A stretch of 64,000 nucleotides of DNA from Artemia franciscana (lineage: Eukaryota; Arthropoda; Branchiopoda; Anostraca; Artemiidae). The stretch is taken from assembly GCF_032884065.1 (NCBI RefSeq), contig NC_088879.1, positions 16,808,489-16,872,488 on the forward strand, written 5' to 3'. Below the pieces are notes generated by a model. The model was not told where the DNA came from, did no database searches, and worked only from the letters and a program-made list of their open reading frames with translations. Of the stretch, positions 1 to 12,100 are shown piece by piece. Position numbers and translations under genes: made by a program. The number at the start of each line of letters is the position of its first letter. Within the stretch, counting starts at the first letter, position 1.

Positions 1-140
1 AGATTTGACTGCAGCTCAACCATTGTGGCATTGGAACTAACAATTGTCCCATCTTGAATTGAGGCTCTGTTAGGCAGTGGTGCTACAAGAGTTTTTTCTT
101 CATCATTTGTACGTATCATGGTCGCATCTTGCGCGTTTAC
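1..140 (-). CDS. hpo: hpo coding exon 7, partial (TM-motif linker)
   Basis: The frame after acceptor CAATTTTAG at 142-141 is open to the window edge (46 codons). It contains DATMI, KTLV, GTIV and ATMVELQSN, closely matching the Drosophila Hippo linker motifs SDATMI and GTMVELESN. In the MST family, threonines of such TM motifs are autophosphorylated and bind Mob1 and, in other contexts, the STRIPAK component SLMAP. Phase is compatible with direct joining to the exon at 11402-11228, but an extra linker exon in the 11-kb intron is possible. Confidence 0.85.
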
Positions 141-3100
141 CTAAAATTGAAACACTAATGGGATTGTATATTACACAGATTAAAGCAGTTTTGAGTAAAA
201 AAAAATTCCTCGAATTTCAATGCATGAATTCTAAAATAGAGTTTTTCCATAGATAATAATTTGGTGTTACAATCTTTTCTGTCTTTTTTTTTCTCTCTTT
301 TCTTTATACTCAACGTGACTGCTTTAGCATATAAAAAAATCAGTTGTTTGGATTTCTAATGTATCTCTAAATGTAGCTTTGTAAGTTGAAATAGAATTTC
401 ACCTATAGACATATTTTTGTTAATGACTTACGAGGATGGGCTGGGTATAAAAAGCTGAAGTTCTCCCAGTGTTGCAAGATGGTTTGGGAGTCTCTGTTCC
501 GTCATAAGCTCCTTCCTATATCCATATCCCGGAAAGGAAAAACCTGGTTGCGTAGACTTACAGTGGCGCTAGGGTGGACTTTCACTGAGTTTGCCTAACC
601 AGAACCGTGACTCCAAATGGCGAGGCAGAGAGAGCTTAGGAAGTGGCACTTCTCAAGGAAATTATAGCCTAATAAACAACATATCATTGGCATTGAGTTT
701 GATTGATGGATAATTCTTCTTTTTCTCTTTTTTTTTTCTTTTTTTAGAAATACTATTTAGGGCAGAAAACCCTCCTCGTAGCTAAGCTATCTATTATGCT
801 CTGCCTACTCATAGGAGCATAATGTTTGTAGGCTTGAATACATAATGAGTCAGAGGCAATAAGCTTGAGATTGCTTATGGACTGTTGCGACTCTTATTGA
901 TAAAAGAGCTTCACCAAGTGTGGGAACCATGTTATGATCAACAAGGGCCCAAAATCGCACAAAGCCTCCATTCATACTGGAGGCCCCAAGGACTTCTTGC
1001 TGTCCGGTTCTAAGCCGACTTAAGCACTCCGTGTAGACTTGAACCGATGTATTAATCCCTGTTCTGGACTGCTTTAGGACCCTTACTTCTTCTGAGGCCG
1101 TATTCAAGGACTTAAATATATGAAAATTACATCTAGAAATTTTACAACCTTTACAAGCAATTTTCGTATTGACATTTTGACTGATGAATTCAGATGTTTT
1201 AAACTGGACTAGTTAAAACTTTCAGAAACTCATATCCAAGGAGTAAGAAACATGCGATTAGGTGATATAGAGTTTATTCACTCATGGAATAAGAATGGGT
1301 GCAAAGGCACGAAGTGGGCCTCAGGGTGAATAAAGAAGTCGCTAAGTCTTGCTTAGGTTGAGAAGGCATTAAAATAGAACGCTAGTTGCTCATTTATGAC
1401 TAAAAAGTGCAAGGTATCTGTCATAGTAGTAAATGCCTACGTAGAACCGACTGAAGAAGATAGTTTTGACTCACATGAATTTTACTTCCAGTTAGAAAAA
1501 ACTAAACAATTATACAGGTAGGAACTGGGATAGATGGCATCCTACCCTAGGTAAATTTGACGTAGGAAAATTAAACAGTAACACTTACAGACTACTGCAA
1601 TTTTGTAGGTTTAACAATCTATTTATAAATAGTAAAGCCTTTTGGTCATAAACTGGCCCATAAGTAAACATGGTACTCACATGATGGTAAGACGACAAGA
1701 CCGATGCCGACAAGATATTAGGGTATGTGAGCGCTGTTATGGATCTTTAAAGTTAACATCACCATCTGATGAGAATTTGAGAGAAACTTTATAGGAACAG
1801 CAGAATGTGACATTGAAGAGTTTAAAACTTGACGATATGGAAGGTGGATGGAATAATTTTCACAAAATAGTTTCGAAATAGCAAAAGATGTCTTGGAAAG
1901 TTATAGACATGGCTAGTAATATTAGTAAGAAAGCAATAAAGTATGAAAAAAGGTGTGAATTGGATGCCATGATAAACTCGCAGAAGATCAATAAGATTCA
2001 GCCAAACGACATAATAGGAAAATATTGTATTAGCACGTTAAAGAATTCAGAGAGAACGATCAATCTGGACTTGTCCCAGTTAAAGAGAGAAACGGAACCA
2101 AATTACTGATAAGGAAAGTTTTAAAGAGAGATGGGTCGAACATTTTGGGAAAGTGTTGTGCCCTGATGAAGTTACAGGAAATGATATAGAAAAGAATATA
2201 AAAGTTTATGATACTTTGGAAGTGAAGGATAGTTTACTTTGCGAGGAAGAATTGGAGACTGTACTAAAACCATTATAAACTAGTAGGCCCCCAGATGTTG
2301 TTAGCCAGGTAAACGAGTTTCTTCAAAATAGTCGTTCTGCAGTTAAAGGTAACGTACTGATGATTATGACTATAATTTGTGAAAAAATAGATAAGTACCT
2401 AGCAATTTTAGTAAGACTTTAATTAAACTCCTCTAGAAACCAGGCATTAGCCTGGTTTTTATAGGACGAAAATTATTAAGTATTATGATACTTTTTAGCC
2501 TTAGAGATACTGTAGATAAAATTATAAGACAAGAAGAGTTTGGTCATAGGTAGCGCAATAGGAAGAAAATTATTAAGGATTATGAGATCTTTTAGCCTTA
2601 AAGATGCTGTAGATAAAATTATAAGACAAGAAGAGTTTGGTCATAGGTAGCGCAATAGGAAGAAAATTATTAAGGATCATGAGATCTTTTAGCCTTAAAG
2701 ATGCTGTAGATAAAATTATAAGACAAGAAGAGTTTGGTCATAGGTAGCGCAATAGGAAGAAAATTATTAAGGATTATGAGATCTTTTAGCCTTAAAGATG
2801 CTGTAGATAAAATTATAAGACAAGAAGAGTTTGGTCATAGGTAGCGCAATAGGAAGAAAATTATTAAGGATTATGAGATCTTTTAGCCTTAAAGATGCTG
2901 TAGATAAAGTTTCAAGACAAGAAGAGTATGGTCATAGGTAGCGCAATAGAATGAAGTGGACCCAATGTAATATTTAACTTTTTTTTCCATCAAAGCATTT
3001 CGTATGGAAGGAGTTGTCGAAGAAACTTCGCTAATGACTCATTTGATTGGAAATTAAAAGCTCTAGTGCCCTTTTTTCCAAAGACATCCGATCAGAAATT

Positions 3101-6100
3101 TGAGACAGCCATTTTGTTCAGCATAGTCAAAAGGTGCAATAACTATGTCTCTGGAGATATCAGCTCCCCATATCCATAGGGGCAAGGGCTGAAAGTTATG
3201 TGATTCACCCAACGTTTACAAATAATGATTGGCATCGAGAAAGGGAACATGTTTAACCCTTGGAGTCCACATAGGCAAAGGGCATTCTCGTGAAGCTTTC
3301 AAAGGATGTTGAGGGTAATGTTAGACTAGACCAAACACACTATGTGCATGCAGGTTGTGAAAACGTCATATCTCAGGAACGGCTGATGGCAAAGATTCTT
3401 GAACGTTTCAGCCCCCCCCCCCCGCCACACGTCTGGGGTTGAAACTTTTTAACCCCAGACGTGCGCCTTCCTCATAGAAATAATTTGAAGTCAGTCATAA
3501 TAAAATAAATTTAACAATTCTTCATCGATAAAACAGCACAGCTTTTATAGATGCTGTCTCGTATTGATTGTTGCTGCACGTATGCAATGTATAGATATAC
3601 CGAATTGTACAAACTACGCAGGACGTGAATATTGTTACGAGTATTCCACAGATATTTTTCTGTCCTACCAATACAACGTTAATTTTCGAATTTTTTTTTA
3701 CTCCAACACTTTGAGAACCTCTGGCTTACCGTATTAAGTTGGAACTTTTGGGAGAATGATTAAGAGGATAATCAATTGACCAAAATGCAATATGTGCACG
3801 TTACTAGTGCAACTACTACTACTACTGCTGCCACTACTACTACCACGACCTACTGCTTCTACTGCAACTAATGCTTCTATTGCGACTACCACTAATGCTG
3901 AGGATATTAAGGTGAAAATTTCAGACAATGCTGTGAGGAAAGATAAACTAAATCAATACGCACTAAATACATATAGATTGTCAAAGGGGCGTACTGACAA
4001 TATCTCAGGAGCTTAAGAGCCTTAAATTCAAATTTTCAGGGTATGTTCAGGGGGGCTGAAATAGCCAAAAGACACTAAAAGCATACTTACCAGTACTTAT
4101 TCGTCCTTCTTACTACTATTGAAGTTAATGGTATTAAGGCAAAACTTTCAGGTATCATTTAAGGAGTGTTTTAACCAAATCACATCCCCAAATGTGCAAG
4201 CAGGTTGTCAAAAGGGTATATAAGAATTATCTTAGGAGTGGCTTGGAGTATTAACTATAAAGTTCCAGGGGAAATTGAGGGGTAATGTTGTACTAGCCAA
4301 AAGGCACTGTTTTCAATATTACCGCTATTGCTACTGCTGCTACGAGTACTACTTCTTCTGAGGCTAAAGATATTAAGATGAAACCTTTAGAAAATAATTA
4401 GAAGGATGCGCAACTAAAACAAAACAAACAATGTGCGTTAAAGTTGCTAAAAGGGTGTATGAGCCATTTCTCAGGAACATCTAAAAGTATTGATAAAAAA
4501 AATGAATTTTAAATCTTTTCTTTCTTTTTTAACTTTAATAAATATATGGAACAGATTTGAATATATTGAACAATTTTCTAATGATAGCGATTTTTTATGA
4601 TATGGGAAATAACTATTCGACGGTATTTTTTACCCATCTTTGATTTAATGTGGCTCTTTACTTTTCTTTGAAAAAACTTCTTTTGTAAAAAAAAATAAGT
4701 TAATTTTAGAAGGGTCAGAGGATACGTGGACCGAATCTTTGCTCTTAGATTACTACTAGCGAAGTTCCTGAACCAACAGAAGCTTTTGGTCCTCAGTTTT
4801 ATAGATAATGACGAGGCCTTCGATTCAGTCGATAAAAGACCCTTAACGAAGGTCTTGTCCTTGTATGGTAAGTCAGATAACTACATTAAAGTGATTAATG
4901 TTAATATAGGAGAATAATATTGCTATGGCTGAGGTAAGAATTGAGGTTAGTATCTGGCTTCACATTGAATCAGGAGTTAAGGAAGGTTGACTTTATCCCC
5001 ATTTATATAATTACCAAAGACCTTAGATTCTCCTGAACCATCAATGGCGCATAGGGCGTCGACGAAACCTCTCTATTCATAACGAAGCTGTGCGGCTGCA
5101 GTGATATCTTCCCATTGTGGAGTGTGAGGGGAATGTTGGCCTCTTTCAGGTACCGATTATACAACCCTCCGCAGCGTCTGGTGCTTTGGTCAGCCTCGTC
5201 TCCTTCAGGCTGCAACTGATACACTCTTGAGGGCAGTCTGTCTTCGGGCATGCATAGAACATGACCCAAATACGTCCATCTTCATTTCTTGATAACTTTG
5301 GTCACTATGGGCTGGTTGGTTTTCAGCTACATTCCCTAATTAGTAATTTTCTGATGCCAACTGATTTTGAAGATATTTCGAAGACAAATGTTTTCAAATC
5401 CAAGGATGCGTTTCTCCAGTTGTTGGTTGAGTTTCCAGTATTCACTGGCGTACACCAATATATACAACATATTGTTGTTGAACAGGCGCAAATTTAAACG
5501 AAATGAGGACTTGTTACTTTTCTCCAATTTGTGTGAGTCGGTTGAAGGCGCCTGATACTTACCCAATTCTACTCTTGATTTCAAATTTTCCATCTCCAGT
5601 ATTCTCAATCAAGCTTCCTAAGTATTAAATTCTTGGACCTGTTCAACAGTTTTATCGAAGCATTGAAGAGCTAAGGGAGGAGAAAGATGTGGAAATACTT
5701 TTTGATTTGTAGACGTTGATCGACAATTTGACCTCTCAGGCTTTTTCTGATATTTCATCGAATAGAAGCTATAATTGATCTTTGGGGTCTTCTAGCAGTA
5801 CTATATCATCTGCAAAATCAAAATCTGCAAGTTGCTTGCTGTTGACGTTTACTCCATACCCAGTAGACTGGCTGAGTACGTAGTCCATAACTACTTTGAA
5901 TAAAAGTGGTGATAATACACATATTTGTTTGACACCAGTAATGATTTTGAAGTAACTTGTAACTCCGTTTCTTGTTTGTACACAGCATTCTGTTTCTTTG
6001 TACAGAGCGAACATATGTTTCTTTGTACAGAGCGAAGATACAGCTTTTTATTCAATTCCTTTGAGTCTTCAACCAGCATTCTCAGTATAAAAATTCTGTC

Positions 6101-9100
6101 TGCACATGATCTTCCAGGTCGGAAGCCGTGTTGTTCACCACGAAGATGTTGGTCCAGTTTCTGCTGTAGTCACTGTAGAATAATAATTGTCATAAATTTA
6201 CTAGGTATCGAGATTATGTTAATGCCTCTCCAGGTGCCACGAACAAGCGTGTCAGCTTTTGAGAACAGCTTAATAATAGTTTCTTTCGTCCAGTCCCTAG
6301 GCACTTTCTGGTCGCTCCAAATCTGAGTTAGCAGCTCAATCCGAACTGTTATGCAGTCACGGATTGAAGTTTTCAGCATCTCAGATGTAATACCATCTAC
6401 TTCTGGCATTCTTCCGTTCTTCAGCTTTCTGACGGCGGTTATGATTTCTTCTGGAAACGGTGGCTCTTCTTTTACATCAAAAATCATAAAGGAAGTGTCA
6501 GATAATATATCTCAGTAATCAAATCTCGGTCTATTCAGTAAGTTCTCGAAGTGGGTTGCCCACCCCTCGTCAATCTTCAAAGGATCTGTCAAAAGGGCTC
6601 CGTTCTCGTCCTTTACTAGATTAGTTCTGTTAGACTTGACTCCAATCATCTCATTTGTTAATCTATGGACTGTTTTCGAATCTCCCTTCTTTGCTGCTTC
6701 TTCCACCAAAGCTGCTTTGAGTTCAATAAGTTGACTTTTGTCGGCTCGGGCACTCTTCTTTACTTGTTTGTCCATTTCTCTATATAAGTCTTGCAGATAA
6801 ATCAATTCAGATGCGTCTGAAGACAAAATGGAAAGTTTGGCGGATTTTCTTACATCAATTAGTTTCCAGGTTCGTTCAAAGATTCATCTTTCTTTTTTTT
6901 TTTTCTTATAGCCTAATTTCTTTTTCGCAACTTCTCTGTACGTGCTTTTCAGTTTCTCCGAAATACTTTCGACATTAGTATTTGGTTCTAACTCCGATTT
7001 CAAGGCTTCAAATCTATTTGAAAGTTCTAGCTGGAACATTCGTGTTGTTTCCTTGTCGTTCAGTTTCTAATCACTGAAGGGTTTGTGTGTTGTCGATTTA
7101 TTGTTTTTCTGTATCTCTTTTAACTTTAGATGGATCTTGGCCATCATGAGGCCATGGTCTGATTGTATATCAGCGCCTCTCTAGCTTCTTACATCGAGAA
7201 GACTCTTCTGACACTTGCGTGAGAAGAGGAGGAGATCGATCTGGTTGCACATGCACCCATCTGGTGAAGTTCATGTATATTTGTGGATAGTCTTATGTTG
7301 AAACAATGTATTCAGGGAGAAGTCGTCAAGTAACGCTCCATTTTCGTCACCCATTCCATGTTGTCCCTTTACTTCAGGACAGTAAGTGTGACAAGATCCT
7401 ACTTTTGCAATAAGATCACATTTATATAGTACTACTACTAAAACTACTACTTCTACCGTGACTACTATTATGTGCATACAAGTTGTCAAAAGGGCGTATC
7501 AGCAATATCTTAGGAACGACTTAGAGTAATAAGTTGAAATTTTGAGCCCATGACGAGGTGGACGTTCAATAGACTAGAAACTAATATATGTATACTACTG
7601 CTACTATTGCAACTGCTACCACGAATACTATTATTACTAAGGCGAAGGGTATTAAGATAAATTTCAGGGAATCTTGAGGGGAAAGTTGAGCTAAATCAAA
7701 CACACTATATGCATGCAGGTTATCAAAAGTGCGTTTCAGCAATATCTTGGGAGCGGCTTAGAGCATTAAGTTGAAATTTTGAGGGCATATTGTGGGCGAT
7801 GTTGGAGTGACCAAAAGGAAATTTTGCATGCTACTACCACTACTTCTATTGCTGCTATTACAACTGCAAATGTTGAGCGGATGAACTAAATCAAAACACA
7901 AGATGTACAAACAGGTTGTAAAAAAGAAGTGTCAACAACGTCCCAGGAACTGCCCAGGCTATTGAAATGAAGCCTTCATGGTATGTTGAGAGGGATGTCG
8001 AAAACTAAAATGCGCTATGTGTACAGTGCTTCTGCTAGTAATACTACTGCTACTACTGCCGATGCTAAAGAAATGAAGCTGAAGCTTTCAGGATATGTCT
8101 AAGGGGAAGTACAACTTAATCAGTACGTGTATGTAGGTCGTCAAAAAGATGCATCAGCAATATCTCAGGAACGACTTAAGAGTTTTGAGCTCAAACTTTT
8201 GGAATATGTTAAACTAATCGAAATACACTTACTGGTACTACCACAAATGATACTATGATTACTGCTACAGTTGAGGCTAATGGTATCCAGATGAAACTTT
8301 CAGGGAATGTTTTGGGGAAGTTTTGAACTAAATAAGAAAACACTATGTGCATGGATGCTGCCAAAAGGGTGTATCAGCTATGTCTCAGTAACGGATTGGG
8401 TATTAAGTTACAAACTTCAGTATCCGTCGACGCGAATGATGAGCTAACCAAAAAGAATTATGTACATGCTACTAATAGTACCCTACTAATGGGTGAAATT
8501 TTATGGAAATGAAAGGGATGTTGATCTAAATCAAAACACTATGTGTATGAAGGTTGTCAAAAAGAAGCACGAACAATATCTCAGGAAAAACTTTGATTAT
8601 TAATTAGACACTTTTAGGGCTTGTAGAGGTGGATGTTGAAGCAGCCAAAACCCAAGAGTATTAAGTAGATACTTTCAGGACATGTTGAGGGGGATGTTAA
8701 AGTAACAAAATGGCACTGTGTCAATTCCAACACTGTAGCTACTACACCTACTACTGAGGTTAAGGGTGGTAATTCTAAAACTTTCAAGAAATTTCTAGAG
8801 GATGTTGAACTAAATCGAAACACGCTATATTCATGCAGGTTGTCAAAGGAGCTGTAAAACTAAACCGAAATAAACCTGTTCCAATAATTGTATCTTTTTT
8901 TGAAATAGATACTCCAATGCCCCCCTCCCCCTATAAAGTTTAGACCTGTGGTATACCTAGGAGCAGGTAATCAAAATATTTTTTATTTTGTGAAAAACAT
9001 TGCTTAAATCAAAAATAAAGAATGTTAAGGAACTGAATTCACCTGCGAATGCTATGCATAGTCGTAAGTTAGAGAGGGTTTCTAATGAAAGCTACATGAA

Positions 9101-12100
9101 ACATGAAAGCTATGCTTAGTTATGCATCCATATTGTCAAAAGGGTGTCGGTGGAATGCCCCTCACGACATTACATTCGAACTTCAAGTATGTAGTTGGGG
9201 GTGTTAAACTAAAACAAAAGACACTATATGTATCCTGTTTGGTCCAAAGGGGATATCTATGATAATCCAGGGACGACTATAGGTATTAACTTAAAATTGT
9301 CAGAATATGTTGAGTGCAGAATTGAGGTGAATCAGAACATATGCATCCCAGGTTGCCAAAACGATGTATTTGCGAACATTAAAGGAATCTGATGAAACAT
9401 TAAAGGAATTAAGTTTAAAATTTCGGGGCATGTCTGGGGGGGATGAGATGGGATAGTTGATTAATATTTGTCAATATTCAAGGTTGTAACATGACGGGGA
9501 ATAGGATTCCGTCAGCCCACAAGAACCCCAAAGATTCTGCACATTTTCAACACAAATATTTGATTTTTTCCGTATTCATCAATCCTAAGCATTATAGTAC
9601 AACTATCATTTAGAATTGTTGCAAAATTGTTTCCAAAGTATAAACAATTTGAGTATGAAAAACTAAATTATTGAGCCTTCCTCATTTTTGAACTGAATTT
9701 AAAAAGCTATGTTTTGGCACATATCACATACCTTAGGTCTTGAGCCGCATGTCTAATTCAATCCATTAAAATCAAATTACATTCAAAAGTCGATTATTCA
9801 AATTAATTTTAAAAGGTTAAATTTGATTAAGAATTAAAGATGTCATTAAATTATGATAAAAACAAAAACAAAACTTTTTTTCTGATAAATCAGAGAAAAA
9901 AGGTTCCACCTTTGATTTACGATTCTCGCAAATGAATCAGTTCGGAAGATATTAAACATTTTTGATGAAGTGATACAACAATAAAAAAATTTCTAGGCTT
10001 CAAAGGTCAACAAAATTTGACCTTTTCCTGCTGACTTCTGATATGTGTGCGAATTCAAATGTGTTTTCACAATCTTTTAACTACTTACCAATTGCAGAGA
10101 AAAATCTTTAAGTTCAGTTTAGCGGCAAAATTTGACAATGTAACCATTTTTCTTTCTGGCACTCAAACTTTTGTGATTTGTTTTTTTTTGAGACGCAGGA
10201 AAATCCACCATGAAAGACCTCGATAGCTAAAACACAAACCTGTGAGACCTATAGCATAAGTAACTACTAAATCTAACTATATTTCAGGATCAACCTAAAT
10301 GATTTTTCCCATCTAAATAGAGATATCGATATAGAAACCTTCACTGAAACTATTCCCGACACCCGTTGTACAATGAGGCGAACGATGTTGCAAAATAAAG
10401 GAACCAGTCCAAGAACATTTCAGACATACTGAGTAAAAGCATGAAAAAGCCACCATAATTAGTTACTGGTGCTACAAAAAATAAACAACAAAAAGAAGCA
10501 TCCGAAGAAAAGTAATGGAAGCTTTTTCTTTCTTAGCTGGTTACCAACATGTTTTTGTCCCCAAACAATTCAAATCTTGGATCCTAAGAAACGGATTTTA
10601 AAATAGTTTTCAAAGTGACTTCGTCTCAAATTTTACTTTGACATTTTAAAAACCAAAAGTTTCACTTAAATATGTATACTGACACTGCTACTTTTTTGTT
10701 GGGAATAAAGTTCACGATTATGTCTTTTATACCCCTTGCAAAAAAAAACACCAACTAGAAAATATATATAAATGTTCAAAAATATATTTTTCTGGCAGCA
10801 TATTCATAACTCAAATAAAAATTTTACTTACTGGCACACTTTTCAAAGGTGTTACATGCTGAAATAGAACCTAAAAACTACGCAAGGGCAGTAATTTTTT
10901 TCATAGAATTTGCTCATACTTTTGGTCAGATTCAGATACAAAATACTCCTACATGACATATGGGACCAGTCCCTTTACTTTGCCTTAAGCTTGCTTAAGA
11001 TAAAGATTTGAAGAGGGGGGGGGGGGGTAATTTACACTTGAATTTGGGAAAACCCCTTTCAAGCTTATGCAAGTTACAGCAACAAGATCCGAACCAGCAT
11101 AATCATCAAAAGAATTAGAGCAGTCGGGGGCGTGTTCATCAAGCACAAATATGGAAGATATGAACAATAAAGACTCCAAACAATATGAAACTAGGTGTAA
11201 AATAAACTAAGAAAAGAATAAAATCACCTCTTTATGAGGAGTGGCTTTTGTATTTTGCCATCTTGATGCTTGTGTCTCTCGCAATTCCCGTGCCTCTGCT
11301 AATAAAGGAGTCAGGATTGAGGAAGTCTGAGAGGTCTTAATAAACGGATGCTGCAAAAGCTCAGCGGCAGTGGCTCTTTCTTGAGGGTTCTTTACTAAGC
11401 ACCTATAGAAATTACACCAAATGAAATTAACAAACCAAAGATTCACTAAACGAAACTCATGTGGTATGGTTACCTTTTTGCTACTTAAAAACTAAAGAGC
11501 GTGAGAAAAACACTAAACACAACAAGCGAGATACTTAAAATAAACCGATTTTTAAAAATAAAAAAAAAACTTCAAAAAATCTCTGTTTCAAGAGCATTTA
11601 AACCAACGCAAATAAGCTTGTTGTACGGTCGGAAATACATAACTTTTGGAAACAAGTTGTTCTTTTGTTTTTTAATGAGAAGACTGTTAGAATTAAGTAA
11701 TGGCAACGGTAAGACTCATTTGAAGCTATAAGACTGCCACAGGGCCCGTACCTCTACAAAATCTTTGAATTTTGCAATTATCTCTAAAATCTCAAACATT
11801 TTGCGTATATATAATCTAAATATCATATTTTCGTTTCTATTTACGTCTCATGCCATTTCAAAATCCGTCAATTTTTGCCAAATTAATTTTAAAACCTCTT
11901 TGCACCAAAAAAGCTTTTTCTAAAGTACTTGGTAAATCATCAAACAAACAACTACATATGTCATGGAGGAAAATCAAATGACAATCCAAGTGCAAGCAAA
12001 ACTTTTTGTCAGGTAATTAATCATAAGAGGACTGGAATAGTACATATGACGTGGAAGGGGGGGGAATATAATTATGTAGAAAGATAGCTCAACAGTTATC

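Noticed and set aside
850..1107. 85-codon minus-strand frame as an hpo exon
   Set aside because: No resemblance to Hippo and no splice signals in suitable phase; it more likely overlaps a LINE-A leader on the other strand.
2437..2458. 9-bp perfect stem with 4-base loop followed by T residues, like a bacterial rho-independent terminator
   Set aside because: The window is eukaryotic with spliced genes; the hairpin lies inside a dead LINE and has no bacterial context.
3734..4016. Open frames on both strands rich in Ser/Gly or Leu/Thr/Ala
   Set aside because: They are translations of TAC/TGC trinucleotide runs in the satellite, not genes.
10985..11179. Minus-strand frame of 64 codons considered as an extra hpo linker exon
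   Set aside because: No convincing acceptor, the space to exon 6 is too short for an intron, and the sequence resembles no Hippo linker.
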